64,000 nt of DNA from the NCBI GenBank assembly GCA_963970005.1, contig CAXAMN010027506.1, forward strand, positions 186,001 through 250,000, given 5' to 3'. Shown here one piece after another: positions 21,600 through 32,008 of this stretch. The notes below the pieces were generated by a model, which was given only the letters and a program-made list of their open reading frames with translations, was not told where the DNA came from and ran no database searches. This DNA is from Durusdinium trenchii. Its lineage: Eukaryota > Sar > Dinophyceae > Suessiales > Symbiodiniaceae. How positions within the stretch are numbered: position 1 is the stretch's first letter; each line of letters opens with the position of its first letter. Position numbers and translations under genes: made by a program.

Positions 21600-22669
21600 G
21601 GGTCACCTCGTACCTTCTCCTGGTCTTCTTGTCTTCTTCTTCTCTTCGATTCGTTTTCTCTGAGCAACTAAGGTTCGAGCATCAACTAAGATCTCAACTC
21701 CTGTGGTTCAAAATGGTCTCCAAGTCGATCGAACGTCAACGAATCGAGAACATCGAGCTTCAAGCAAGTTCAAACCAAGATCAACCAATCAACCATGCTT
21801 CAACCAAGCAAGCAAAGCAACAAGGATTCAAGGTCCCTCAGACAGCAGGGCTTCAAAGAGCTGCACGGAGCCAGCTCTTCGCCTCTGCTTCTGTCATCAC
21901 TGGGACCCTGAAACCATACAAGGTCTCAAGTGGTCACCTGACAGGTCAAGCAAACGAAGATTCCTGAAGACAAAAACCTGTCACATTCAACGTGCCAAAA
22001 GCTTCACACAGCGTCAAACAGTAAGTAAAAAGGAAACTAGCCAACCCTTGCTAGATACAATCCCTGTGCTACTGTTCGACTTCCACTGCATGTCTCAAAC
22101 TCTCAAACCCTTTTTCTTCATTTCAACTGCAACCAATCGACTCGACATCAAATGTCATACGGTCCAAAGTTCACAGCAATCAAAGGAAGCTAGAACCCCT
22201 GCTAGCTACAAACCCTTTTCTACTGTTTGCCGTGACCCCTTCTTGCAAATACAAATGACATCTCTTAATCTCGCAGTTCTCAACCCTTGATCCCTCGTGA
22301 GCACGCTTCCACTGACCTCCAGGCCGGTTCCCCCTGGTCAACCTGGCATAGTCAGACATTTCTGTTGGATAAAACCCTGTGCAATCTAGCAAGGTAGTCT
22401 CACATCAACTTAACAAGAATCTTCTCCTACTCAAACATCAAAGTTGACAAGACTTCAAATCCCTTCAAAACTGCGTCTCACAAGATCAAATTGAACAACT
22501 GCAAATCGAATGGCAAAACCCTCTGAGCAATCCCTTTTTCCACCGATGTGGGCTGGCCGCTGTCAACAAAAAATGGCCTGGTGCAGACTCTCTAGGAACT
22601 TACTTCCCCGAAAGCCGCGGCATCCTGACCTCCAAGGTCAAACATCAGCCATTTCAAAGTCATGGCAAA
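21600..22669. other. Copia non-coding stretch before the 3' LTR
   Basis: AT-richer DNA between the third ORF and the polypurine tract. Both strands lack a credible gene. It presumably serves as 3' untranslated RNA. Confidence 0.6.
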
Positions 22670-24124
22670 TCAGATATCGCCTTGGCCAATTTCAGCCCAG
22701 CTCCATTGGCCATCGGCCAGCCTCACCCTCTTGTACCCCGGTGCTGATGGAACAGCCGGAGCGCTGGTTGCTCCTGGTGCTGTGGGCGTCTGAGGAGTAC
22801 CAAAGATTCCAGCCCCAAATGTCGGTGTTGGGAACGCAGGACTTGGCGGAAAAGCTGATGGAGTTGGTGGGTTTAATGACCCTGGCATCAGTTTCGGCTG
22901 CACTGCACCTGGAGGTGCAGTCATCCCTCCTGACACACCCGGAGCTGGAGCATTTCCACTGGTAGGTGCCATAGGTGGCGGTGGCATTTTCGGTCCAGCC
23001 GCCTTTGGCTCATCTGGCTTCTTGGACTGCAATTCAACCAGCTTCTGCAGGTGTCCCCCTATGGCTTTCAAATGAACCTCAAGGCCATCAATGCCTTCTG
23101 ATGAGGCCTCTGCCGCTCGGGTGCCTCGCGAGAGGTGTTGCTCGGATTGTTGGATCAGCTTGGCCATGGACAGAACGATGTCCTTCATCGACTGGTTGAC
23201 CGTTTTGCCGCTGCCTGCGAGCTGCCACAGCAAGTTCTCTAGAGTCCGATGCGTCTGCTTCTGTTGGGCTCGTGAATCGTCCAATGCAACCCTCGATGCA
23301 CTTTGCAATCCAGTGATGCTCACAGAGAGCTCGTGGACTTTCTCTGTCAGCTCATTGAATTGTTTCTTTGAGGTGGCCTCATGTTCCTGGATCTGGGTCA
23401 TGAACTCTGACATATGGGCGTATAGATCACCCAGCTTTGAGAACCTATTGATGCTCCAGCGGAGAAGGTCGTGAAGGTAATCCGCCGAAGAAAGGGCTGT
23501 GCCTCTTGCCGAGTCTGGCAAACTCCCCATAGGAGCTAGGTCGCCCTCCGGTTCCACAAGGCTTTGGAAATATGTGAAGGCCCAAAAACTGGCCCCTGCC
23601 CTCAACTGTTGTTGCCTGATGGTCAACGAATGGCGTCGGATGTTCAGTTCGCGGAAGGTCATTCCAGACCTTGGGCCGCTTTCCGCGGGAAGGACCGTCT
23701 CGTCCAACACCGTCTCAGGCGCAGCTCGATGAAGGTTGATGACCTTATCCAACTCCGCTTGCAGACCATAAATCGCCTCCTGGACGGCCGAAGCCGCGCG
23801 ATGCCACCTCTCGGCCTCACCCTTCAGCAGTTCGAACCCTGTGCTCGATACTAAGTCTTCTCCTGGTTCGGCTGAGCCCATGTCGAGGGCCAGTAGGGTG
23901 TCGAGCGGCATTTCGACAAGATCGGCATCGACCACCAAAGGCCCTGTCACAGTCTGGCCCACCTTGTTTGGATCCACTCCGCTCGCGACTGTCGACGGAG
24001 CTGCCGGAGGACCCACAGGTCCCGAAGCTTTCGGGGATGGTACGGCTGCTTCAGCCAACTCACCTGCTGCCGCAGGCACTTCACCCTCCACAATCTCAAT
24101 CTCGGGACGCTCAACACCGGCCAT
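22670..24124 (-). CDS. Third ORF of the copia element, coiled-coil and Pro-rich protein
   Basis: The ATG at 24124 (MAGVERPEIEI) opens 484 codons ending in TGA, in element sense, about 1 kb downstream of RNase H and 1.1 kb before the 3' LTR. The N-terminus is acidic and Ala/Pro-rich; residues about 90-360 are helical with heptads (EVHELSVSITGLQSASR-like stretches); the C-terminal third is Pro/Gly-rich (PTPSAFPPSPAFPTPTFG) and ends GYKRVRLADGQWSWAEIG. I see no membrane segment or signal peptide, so it does not look like an envelope protein. It has no recognisable domain. Position and integrity suggest an accessory or second Gag-like structural protein (inference). Confidence 0.8.
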   Translation of the reverse strand: MAGVERPEIEIVEGEVPAAAGELAEAAVPSPKASGPVGPPAAPSTVASGVDPNKVGQTVTGPLVVDADLVEMPLDTLLALDMGSAEPGEDLVSSTGFELLKGEAERWHRAASAVQEAIYGLQAELDKVINLHRAAPETVLDETVLPAESGPRSGMTFRELNIRRHSLTIRQQQLRAGASFWAFTYFQSLVEPEGDLAPMGSLPDSARGTALSSADYLHDLLRWSINRFSKLGDLYAHMSEFMTQIQEHEATSKKQFNELTEKVHELSVSITGLQSASRVALDDSRAQQKQTHRTLENLLWQLAGSGKTVNQSMKDIVLSMAKLIQQSEQHLSRGTRAAEASSEGIDGLEVHLKAIGGHLQKLVELQSKKPDEPKAAGPKMPPPPMAPTSGNAPAPGVSGGMTAPPGAVQPKLMPGSLNPPTPSAFPPSPAFPTPTFGAGIFGTPQTPTAPGATSAPAVPSAPGYKRVRLADGQWSWAEIGQGDI

Positions 24125-25134
24125 GGTGCTCACAAGATTCGAGGTGCGCAAGTCAAATCACACAGCGAAGCTGACAGGCTGTTAGATTGAGCATCAAACC
24201 ATCAAAGCCAAGCATACCCTTGCTCTGCCACACAGCACACAGCACAAGGAACCAAAACAGTTCAACACAAATCAAAGAAGAAGAGATGTTCTAGAACCCT
24301 CGAAGACGCTACAACCCTGGAAAATGAATGTTTCACCCTTTTGGACAACTGCTTCCAGAAACCCTGCAGCAACTGAAGTCTCAAACTGTCTTCTCTGGCG
24401 TCTCAACCCTGCAACCCTGGCATCCTCACACGAAAACTGGACATGTCTGACATTCAAACCCCTGATCTAGCCACTCATGGTTAGCTACTCCTTATTGCAG
24501 CGCACATCAACGGTTTCCAATGTCCTCAAACACAAACACAACCCTTTCGCCTGGTGCAAGGCCACCAGTCGACTTCCTTCTGCTGCCTTCTTAAGCAAAA
24601 ATGGCCGCGGGCGTTCATCACTCAGTTCCACTGTCTCAAGACACAGAGAACAGTCCTAAACAAGGAAAAACATGTCGCAACTAGAAGTCTCTACAGTTCA
24701 ATCGTCTCAATTTCCTTAGGAAAGAGGTATCTATCCGGACATTCAGTGAAGCAAACAGGATTCCTCAGTGAATGCTCATCCAGATTCCAAGAAAAGTGGA
24801 AAACACAAATTAAGCAAAACTCAAAACACTGCACCACAGAACAGAAGGCTCCTAAATCGACAAAAAACAGTCATCCTACACCTCCGAACCTAGTCGGACC
24901 TCAACGACTGCTCTCGGACACGTCCTTCCACTAAAGTTCTGGCTGCTCAACAAGAGGTTCCAAATCTACACGCTGCACATCAAAGACAACCGAAACTCTT
25001 CCGAACTCATCCGGACGGATCCGAACACAGACGGACAACAACGAAAACGTACAAAACAGATTCAGAAACTCTCCAATGTCAACTTTCTGCTGGAAAACTG
25101 TTCCGGAAAAAACATTTTCGACAAAGTTCAACTT
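24125..25134. other. Copia non-coding stretch between RNase H and third ORF
   Basis: About 1 kb without a supportable ORF. It could hold a subgenomic promoter or splice acceptor for the third ORF, but I cannot identify either. Confidence 0.5.
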
Positions 25135-26004
25135 TCAACAGGCGCAATGCCCAAATCTTCCGTCACCTTTCCGAGCACCAACGGACGAAAAATGCAAGAA
25201 ACACGCACGATGAGCATACTCCCCTTCTCGAACTGAACGTTCATTGGTCGGAAGTTCGTCGTCATCGTCGTCTCGAGACAAACCCCTCAACAATGCTGCC
25301 TTATCCTCTTCCAAACCAGATACCAGTCCTACAGCATTGCAAAGGTTCAGCCACATCTCGATGAGCTTGCAACTTTTCGTAAGACCGTCGGACGGGTTGG
25401 AAACACCTTCCCAGTGTTCCAAGGTCAAGCGACGTCGTCGATGGAGGTACTTCACATAATGCGCTCGCAGTTCCATGTGCTTCACACGTCGAAGTAAACC
25501 CTCCATGGTAGAAATGGAAATAGCCGCTTTCCCATCGTTGTATAAATGTAACTTCATGCTGCCGGTAGTCTTGGCTGGCATGCCTATCTCATCAAGAGGG
25601 ATTCCGTCACGGGCGGTCTCGATCAACATCCCCAGAGCTACAAGTTCTTTGCTAGCCTCCGTGATGGCGATCGCTTCTGCTTCTGCAGACGACAACGCAG
25701 GAACCTCTTGTCTCCTACTGAAACACTTCAGGCAACATCCACGCCAAGAAATGACAGCACCAGACACGCTGGTCACATTCCATGAAGCATCACAAAAACC
25801 TACAACGACCCCTTCTTCAGTCAACACGGGCGGTGAACTGGCGGGCATCTGCTGCACAAAATGCAAATGACCCTTCAACCAACGAAGAAAGCTACGAAGA
25901 CAAACCTCCGCGGGGACATGGGGCTTCGACTGAAACCTACTCAAAAACCCAACAGGAAAAGCAAGGTCTGCCCTGGAGAGTGCTGCCCATGCGAGTTGTC
26001 CCAA
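25135..26004 (-). CDS. pol: Copia RNase H domain (frameshifted from Pol)
   Basis: This segment carries the C-terminal copia block: GQLAWAALSRADLAFPVGFL, GFCDASWN (first catalytic Asp), SSAEAEAIAITEASKEL (catalytic Glu), LYNDGKAAI (Asp) and the closing KHMELRAHYVKYL...NPSDGLTKS stretch typical of Ty1/copia RNase H. It removes RNA from the RNA/DNA hybrid during reverse transcription. It ends with TGA and a short acidic and Arg-rich tail. The overlap with Pol at 25941-26004 is a frameshift scar rather than a separate gene start. Confidence 0.9.
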   Translation of the reverse strand: MGQLAWAALSRADLAFPVGFLSRFQSKPHVPAEVCLRSFLRWLKGHLHFVQQMPASSPPVLTEEGVVVGFCDASWNVTSVSGAVISWRGCCLKCFSRRQEVPALSSAEAEAIAITEASKELVALGMLIETARDGIPLDEIGMPAKTTGSMKLHLYNDGKAAISISTMEGLLRRVKHMELRAHYVKYLHRRRRLTLEHWEGVSNPSDGLTKSCKLIEMWLNLCNAVGLVSGLEEDKAALLRGLSRDDDDDELPTNERSVREGEYAHRACFLHFSSVGARKGDGRFGHCAC

Positions 26005-29000
26005 GACCCTACGGTAGCGCTGTGCTTCCGTGGCGGACAGTTCGGACGTCCCGAACTTTTCTCTGCATCTTTAAGCAGCTCCGCCAGTTTGGGCATAGCC
26101 GAACCAGTGGATTCTTTGAGCTTCTCTTCCCAAGACACGAAGATGCCCTCCATGTAGCTTCGAGACACTCCAAAATACAGACACTCCTCGGCATCTTGGA
26201 GCCTGTAGATTGTGCGGCCTAAGAATTCAAGGAGTCCTTTCTTCCCAGACGGAATACTTCCCGTGCGTTTGATCTTCCAGATCTTTTGAAGAGCACGCAA
26301 GAAGTTCTCACCTCCTTCAACGTCGTTGCTGGCTATAAGCAAGTCGTCAACGTAAACAAGAACCAACAAAAACTGGGTGTCGGTCTTCACTCTGAACAAC
26401 GTTGATTCAAAGGTCTCGTCTCCGCCCAAGTCACGGATCGTCCTCTGAAGCTCTAAGAACCACAACAATGGAGCACGTCTCAAGCCATTCATGGCCTTTT
26501 TCAGCCACAAGATGACTCGTTGGCCCTTCACAGTGATGTTCGCAGGAAGCAAAACCAAATCACACGCATCGGCTTCAACAGGTGCATACATGAACGCTGT
26601 CGACACGTCAGCTGTAAGAAGGCTCATGCTTTCAACCACTGAGAAGGCAAGGACCACTCGCAGTGAATCTAAACTACTTGTTGGGGCATAGATGCCAGAT
26701 CGAAAAGCGCTTTCCGCACCAGAGGCATAGTCGCGAACGACCAACCGGGCACGACAGAGGATCGCAGTCTTCTGGGTAAAAACCCACCTCGCCGTGAGGA
26801 TTTGCACTTCATGCTCAACTGCGATCTTCTTCTCAGGATAGGTGGCACCAACTTCCAATGTCTCCAGTTGCACCATTTCTGTGCGAATGCCTTCAACAAC
26901 CTGGTCATGCGCTATGGGGTGCCCTGTCAACTCATCACACACACCCTCAGCGATCTGTACATCGATTTGGTTTCCCCCAAACTGGACAGAGATGGAAGAA
27001 CCTTGACCTTCTGCCTCGACTTCACCCACAACCTCATCACACCTAGAGGTACCTGCTAAGAACTCATTCATTGCCTCGTTCTGGGCGTGCTGGATGACTC
27101 GATCCAAGATCATTTCAAGGTCCATAGGTTCTCCACCCCCTTCTGGAGCTAAGCTCCCATCTGGCAAAGGAATTTCGACCTCCATGTCTCCATCCCCTTC
27201 TTCACCTGCAACCTCCCCACCTGCACCTGCACCACCTGAGTCCTCAAGTGGCCTCTTCACTGACCTCTCCGGATCATGAACTGGTGGCGGAGGAAGAGCT
27301 TGTTCGCCACTTCTGGGATCAACATAAGCACCCGCAAGCAGAGGAAACAAGACGTTCACGTCATACCATGGTGATTGGTCCCTAACTCTGAAAGTGTGAC
27401 CCTTGATCACTTCCCTCACTCCAGTGGAGTCAACAGAAACAGGGTAAACCAAACAACCACCACCTGTACTGTACCTGGCCCCCAAATAAGCACCAAGCAC
27501 CATCCTCTGGCCTTGCCACTTCTGTGCATGAACTGGCTTCACAAAACCCATGATCCCAAAAGGAAAAGTTCGTGGTATCTGACCTCCTCTCTTCTCTCTC
27601 AGAGATTCCAAAGGAGTGCCACCCCACTTGCGCTCACAAAAACCATTGAAAGTCCTATAGGTGTACCCAACCAGATACCCCATCAGAGGAGATTCCAAAG
27701 CCAACCTCATGCCTAAATGAGCTTCCAAAGCCAACCAATTGGTGAACAAACCTTCTTTCATGATCCCCACAGCACGTTCTACACCCTTGGCCTGTGGACG
27801 ATTCTCTGAAATGTTCCTCCAATGGAAGCCTCGACAGTTGGACTCTCTCAGAGACCTCTGCATCAGGTTCAGCAAGTAGGCTTCATTGTCAGTGGCCACT
27901 TCCAAAGACAAACCTCCAACACCGATCTCATTCAAAACAGAGACAGTGGACTTCACGTCCTTCTCCCGGTCACCACCTAAAACCACCATACCAATCATGC
28001 CAGTCTGAATCATGAGCAGAACCAACACCTTCCAGTGCCTTCCACCTACAAACATGATGTCAGCTGCAAGATCACATGTGCTTGACTCCTGGTCCTTTCG
28101 TCTCCGTGCGGGCGTCCGACCTCTTGCCTGAACACACGCATCACACCCTCGATCATACGGCCAATGTCCTCGACACTCATGCTCATACAACAAACTGCCT
28201 TCCAGCTCGGGTGATGGATTCTCCAAATCCGACGAATGTGGACCTTCAGGGTCATAATGGGGCAACTCCCCAGGTGGTTCGTCAACCTCGGAACCTGCCT
28301 CAACCATCGGACCTTCGGCCTCCGCCTCCGGACCAACCTGATCAGGGATGGAAGGAGTGTACTCCTCCATGTCATCACTCTCAACATCAACGGTTTTCGG
28401 CAACCCACGGAACATCCGGACACGCTCGGACTCCTCCGAAACCTCCGGTAACCCTTCTTGGTTCCTCCAAAACGCAAGCAAGGAAGCAAAAACCGTCTCA
28501 GATCTCCCAAAAACCTCCGAAAAAGCCTCCGGATCCTCGTCCGGACCTTCGGAAAAGAAGTCAAAATCAAAAAACTGGCTCTCACAGCTCACAAAAGAAG
28601 AGTTCGACTCAACCTCCCAGGTGTCAAACTCAGAAGTGAAAGAGGCAAAATCTCCCTGATCATCCTCATTCCCCTTCTCCAGCGTATCGGGCTCATCATC
28701 AAAAGACAAAGTTGGAAAAGAAACAGGCTCAGCACCACAAAAACGAAACATACGACAAACATACGAAAACGACTGCAAAGAACCAGGCTGAGTGCTCCTC
28801 ACTTCTCGACCCTTAGTTCTGGACTTTCCTGCCTTAGAAACTGGTCGTGCCTGTTCAGTCACTGCATCGTTTTGCATTTCACTCTCGTTTCTGTCGTTTC
28901 TGTACTGCGTGTGTGGTGTGACCGTACTCTCAGTGCTTCGTGCTTCAGGTGTCTGGGTCTCTCTGATCTCTTCTTCTGGGTTCGATGGGGAACCTTTCAC

Positions 29001-29366
29001 CTCATCAACCTCCATTGGAGCAGGACCTTTGGTCGCTTTGCCTCCGCGTCTGGCCGGGCTCGGCTTTGGAATCAGATCAACCTTCAACCACCAAGCACGC
29101 TCACATATCCTCAGTGGAAAAGTGGTACCCTGACCATTTTCCAAAATGCTTTCGCGGGCTCCTCCTAACCTGGTCCACCAACCAGTCTCAGACAGAGCAT
29201 AACAGCTAATGACATTCAGCTTAATCCGCGCCACCACTACTCGCTGCATGACTACAGGGACTTTACCTACCTTGAACTCAAGGTCTACCATCCCTGCAGT
29301 GGGAAGAATATGATCCCCTGCACCTCTCAGGATTGGAGCTGAGCCTTGGTACCAATGCTTCACCTT
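25941..29366 (-). CDS. pol: Copia Pol: protease remainder, integrase, reverse transcriptase
   Basis: In the same frame as Gag directly after its TAG. Landmarks: rest of the protease; an acidic low-complexity linker; a zinc-binding HHCC-type motif (HECRGHWPYDRGCDAC, about residue 395-410); the integrase D,D,E core (LAADIMFV, VATDNEAYLL, KGVERAVG at about 433, 491 and 527, the last two about 35 apart); and a copia reverse transcriptase (RARLVVRDYASG, then VYVDDLLIAS with the YVDD catalytic pair near 1004). The frame is lost close to 26010 through a one-base deletion, just before the conserved RRVLGQLAWA block, which is found in the next ORF. It has no ATG of its own, so it would need readthrough of the TAG. 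Confidence 0.9.
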   Translation of the reverse strand, partial: KVKHWYQGSAPILRGAGDHILPTAGMVDLEFKVGKVPVVMQRVVVARIKLNVISCYALSETGWWTRLGGARESILENGQGTTFPLRICERAWWLKVDLIPKPSPARRGGKATKGPAPMEVDEVKGSPSNPEEEIRETQTPEARSTESTVTPHTQYRNDRNESEMQNDAVTEQARPVSKAGKSRTKGREVRSTQPGSLQSFSYVCRMFRFCGAEPVSFPTLSFDDEPDTLEKGNEDDQGDFASFTSEFDTWEVESNSSFVSCESQFFDFDFFSEGPDEDPEAFSEVFGRSETVFASLLAFWRNQEGLPEVSEESERVRMFRGLPKTVDVESDDMEEYTPSIPDQVGPEAEAEGPMVEAGSEVDEPPGELPHYDPEGPHSSDLENPSPELEGSLLYEHECRGHWPYDRGCDACVQARGRTPARRRKDQESSTCDLAADIMFVGGRHWKVLVLLMIQTGMIGMVVLGGDREKDVKSTVSVLNEIGVGGLSLEVATDNEAYLLNLMQRSLRESNCRGFHWRNISENRPQAKGVERAVGIMKEGLFTNWLALEAHLGMRLALESPLMGYLVGYTYRTFNGFCERKWGGTPLESLREKRGGQIPRTFPFGIMGFVKPVHAQKWQGQRMVLGAYLGARYSTGGGCLVYPVSVDSTGVREVIKGHTFRVRDQSPWYDVNVLFPLLAGAYVDPRSGEQALPPPPVHDPERSVKRPLEDSGGAGAGGEVAGEEGDGDMEVEIPLPDGSLAPEGGGEPMDLEMILDRVIQHAQNEAMNEFLAGTSRCDEVVGEVEAEGQGSSISVQFGGNQIDVQIAEGVCDELTGHPIAHDQVVEGIRTEMVQLETLEVGATYPEKKIAVEHEVQILTARWVFTQKTAILCRARLVVRDYASGAESAFRSGIYAPTSSLDSLRVVLAFSVVESMSLLTADVSTAFMYAPVEADACDLVLLPANITVKGQRVILWLKKAMNGLRRAPLLWFLELQRTIRDLGGDETFESTLFRVKTDTQFLLVLVYVDDLLIASNDVEGGENFLRALQKIWKIKRTGSIPSGKKGLLEFLGRTIYRLQDAEECLYFGVSRSYMEGIFVSWEEKLKESTGSAMPKLAELLKDAEKSSGRPNCPPRKHSATVGSWDNSHGQHSPGQTLLFLLGF

Positions 29367-31175
29367 CTAAAGCTTCAACCATTCCTCAGCAACAATGTGG
29401 CAAGTGGCACCTGAGTCTACAAGCCAGTGGGTCTTGAGATCCTTTCCCAAGCCCTGAGTACTCAACAAGTACTCAAGAGGATGAGTGACGCTGTGCACTA
29501 CAGGCTCGCTTGTGGAGGCTCCTACCCCTTCAGTACTCTCAGTACTCCTCGCAAGAACCATCATTGCGACTTCGTCTTGGTCTTCATCGACCTCGGGGTC
29601 TTCACCTTCCTCTTCAGCTTCCCACTCTTCACCGTCCTCTAGTTCTCGAAGCTTGTTTCTCTTTCCCTTGCCCTTGCCCTTGCTCTTTCCTTTTCCTTTT
29701 CCCTTGCCTTTGGTTGGAAAAGGCTTCTTCACAGGGTCTGCTCCATCCTTTTTGGACGGTCGCTTGTCAGGATGCTTCTCCCAACAATCTGAGGCCACAT
29801 GGCCGCTCTTCCCGCAGTGTTTGCAGCGCTTGGGTTTGGGGCACTCTGATTGCATATGGCCAGGGTCTCCGCAGTTGAAACAACCCTTGCTTCTAATAGG
29901 AGAACCCTGAACAGCATGTGCCCTCTCCATAGTTCCAGTGGCACGACTGCGAATGTAATACTCAGTCACTGCTCGCCAAAGCTGCTGGACAGTCCCTGCA
30001 CCGCTGATGAGTTGGACATGTTCTGACACCTTTTCAGGCAAATTCCTCAAATACAGCAAAAACTGATCCCCCTCATTGACCCTCAAATCAACCAATGCTC
30101 TGGCCATCACACTTGCCTCAAGCATACTGTGAAATGATTCGATCTCGGTCTGGATCTCTCGAAGCACATCAATCAAACCATCAATCGAAGGTTTCTTGAC
30201 AGTGAACTTCAAAACAAGCTCTCTGTAGTAAAGTGCCTCCTGCCTACTGTAGATGGAAAACTCACGTCGAATCAGCCTGAACAGTTCATAACCATTCGCA
30301 TCAGCTGCCCCACGGGCCATGATCTGATTTCGAATCATGTGTTCAATCTTTGGGTATCCAGTGAATGCTTGCTGGATCAGATGGAACAATCTCCTTGCTC
30401 TGAGCTCCTGATCAGCTCCTTGCAAAACAATGGGTTGTTCCATGCGCAATGCCTCTCTCAATTCTGGTCCATATCGGTCGTGAATGAGACACAACCAACC
30501 TCCCAGCTTCTCTGCCCAATCTCTGAACCCTGAAAGTTCCCTAGACCTGCTCACCCACTGCTTGTAAGATGGCATGGGCATTCCAGGAATCCACTTGGTG
30601 TCCATGGTGAGTCGTTCACGGTCTTGAACACCAACTTGTGGTTGTTGTTGCTGGGCTTGTTGCTGAGGTTGCTGTTGTTGCTGTCGTCTCAAAACCTCCA
30701 TCATTGCTTGTCCCAATTGCAGTTGTTGATTCATCAAACCAGTCAACAAAGGATCAACTGGGGGAGGAGACCTTGAAGGTCCAGAAAAAGGCAAACCATC
30801 TGCTCCTACTGTCGGCAAATTCTGATCCCATCCAGGTGGCAAACCAAAAGAAACACCATGTCCACCATCGTTCTGTCCAGAAAAACCTTGTCCCGGCACA
30901 AAACTCGGCTGCTGAGATTGCTGCCCACCTTCTTGTTGAACAGGCGCTCCCAACTGATCCTGACCTCCTGTCAAGACACCTCCTGGCTGCAACCGATCAC
31001 CAACATGCGAACATGACTGTGGCAAATTCAAAGTTCTCGGCATAGCTGCTAGCTGTGTAGTAGTAGGACCATAAGTTCCCCACAAAGCATCTCTCAAAGC
31101 TTGCTGACTACCAGGCCCTGAATAGAAAGACAACCAAGGATCAATGACTCTGTTCACCACTTCGTTGACACTCAT
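29367..31175 (-). CDS. gag: Copia Gag with nucleocapsid and start of protease
   Basis: Gag packages element RNA into virus-like particles. From ATG 31175 (MSVNEVVNRV) the protein has a Q/P-rich region, a helical capsid-like region (residues about 220-410), two CCHC zinc knuckles (CFNCGDPGHMQSEC and CKHCGKSGHVASDC, about 430-465), a GKGKGK basic stretch, an acidic stretch, and the protease active site WLVDSGATCHIV near residue 587. It then stops at TAG 29369-29367; the same frame continues into pol. An ATG at 31332 in another frame (MADQTSPTPMSPV) lies just inside the primer site and may be the original start, separated by a small frameshift near 31200. Confidence 0.9.
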   Translation of the reverse strand: MSVNEVVNRVIDPWLSFYSGPGSQQALRDALWGTYGPTTTQLAAMPRTLNLPQSCSHVGDRLQPGGVLTGGQDQLGAPVQQEGGQQSQQPSFVPGQGFSGQNDGGHGVSFGLPPGWDQNLPTVGADGLPFSGPSRSPPPVDPLLTGLMNQQLQLGQAMMEVLRRQQQQQPQQQAQQQQPQVGVQDRERLTMDTKWIPGMPMPSYKQWVSRSRELSGFRDWAEKLGGWLCLIHDRYGPELREALRMEQPIVLQGADQELRARRLFHLIQQAFTGYPKIEHMIRNQIMARGAADANGYELFRLIRREFSIYSRQEALYYRELVLKFTVKKPSIDGLIDVLREIQTEIESFHSMLEASVMARALVDLRVNEGDQFLLYLRNLPEKVSEHVQLISGAGTVQQLWRAVTEYYIRSRATGTMERAHAVQGSPIRSKGCFNCGDPGHMQSECPKPKRCKHCGKSGHVASDCWEKHPDKRPSKKDGADPVKKPFPTKGKGKGKGKSKGKGKGKRNKLRELEDGEEWEAEEEGEDPEVDEDQDEVAMMVLARSTESTEGVGASTSEPVVHSVTHPLEYLLSTQGLGKDLKTHWLVDSGATCHIVAEEWLKL

Positions 31176-31423
31176 ACGAAGAAGTCGACAAAACAGGATC
31201 GGGTGCAATCAAAGGAATCACTCCAGGCTCTGCACTCGCTGGCTGAGTCCCTTCAGCTGTTGGACTCATGGGAATGACAGTGGGTCCAAAAGTCACAGGA
31301 CTCATCGGAGTTGGCGACGTCTGGTCGGCCATGGCTCAAACAAGCTGCAGGTTTCTACAAACCTTTCCCAAAGACAAAAACTCTTCTCGCAAGCGTCTGC
31401 CCCTCACCCTTAGGATCCTCGGG

Positions 31424-31435
31424 GCTCCGCTACCA
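31424..31435 (-). other. Copia primer-binding site, initiator Met tRNA type
   Basis: Directly inside the 5' LTR the sense strand reads TGGTAGCGGAGC. It starts with the TGG that pairs with the tRNA CCA end and closely matches the complement of eukaryotic initiator tRNA acceptor stems. Confidence 0.8.
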
Positions 31436-31857
31436 TGTGAAAACACGGAAGCGTGTGCGACCCTTTTGCGAATCCCGCTCTTGAGCCAAACATAACAGTC
31501 GGTTTGACTGTATGTCTGTTCGTCCTTCTCTTCTCTGAAGAGGTCTGACTGGTCACAGTCGTCCAAAACATACAAAAAGTACAAGAAAGCATCTCCAAAC
31601 ACTCTCAAGCAAAGCTAGGCTATACACAGCTCATCTCAAGCACTACAGCTCTACACTTAGGGCTTCTCTAGACATGCTCCTAGCCACTTCTGGTCACATT
31701 CCACTTAGTCCTGCTAAGGTGGTCAAAGCAAACACACTCCAAGGAGGAAGATCCCTACTCAGCTCCAACCCCAAGGACAGAGAACGAAAAAGTTCCACTA
31801 CACAGAAGTACTAGGTGATCCACACACTGTACAGGCGTGCTACCCACACTTTTCACA
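31436..31857 (-). repeat. Copia 5' LTR (422 bp)
   Basis: The transcription-side LTR, nearly identical to the 3' copy and flanked outside by the AATCC duplication. It contains CTTGAGCCAAA at 31480-31490, which reads TTTGGCTCAAG in the sense direction. Confidence 0.97.
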
Positions 31858-31862
31858 AATCC
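31858..31862. repeat. Copia target-site duplication, right copy (AATCC)
   Basis: Pairs with 21160-21164. Five bases is the usual duplication for copia integrases. Confidence 0.95.
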
Positions 31863-32008
31863 AGGCTGAAGATCGGACAATTCTCCTGCTTGTGGCGTTT
31901 CCAGCTTCTTTCGGAGCGTGGGGTTATTGTTATTGGGGGTAGCCTTGGAGTAGTAGCGTTTGAGTAGCTCCTCCGGGAGCTGTCAGTCCATATCGGGAGA
32001 GAGCACCA

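Larger units (their letters stand above)
21165..31857 (-). mobile_element. Complete Ty1/copia LTR retrotransposon, 10.7 kb, with third ORF
   Basis: Both ends are defined in the sequence: direct LTRs at 21165-21590 and 31436-31857 (each TGTG...CACA), a 5-bp target duplication AATCC at 21160-21164 and 31858-31862, a primer-binding site next to the 5' LTR, and a polypurine tract next to the 3' LTR. The order gag, protease, integrase, reverse transcriptase, RNase H is that of Ty1/copia. By eye the two LTRs differ by a 4-bp indel and about three to four substitutions, so the insertion is recent. The reading frame carries a TAG in the protease and a one-base frameshift before RNase H, so this copy is probably not autonomous. 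An additional ORF lies between RNase H and the 3' LTR. Confidence 0.95.

Noticed and set aside
24712..27160. TTTCC-TTA-GGAAA and GGAGC-TAA-GCTCC in the copia element
   Set aside because: These three-base-loop palindromes lack the TAAG loop; two such cases in 10 kb are compatible with chance.
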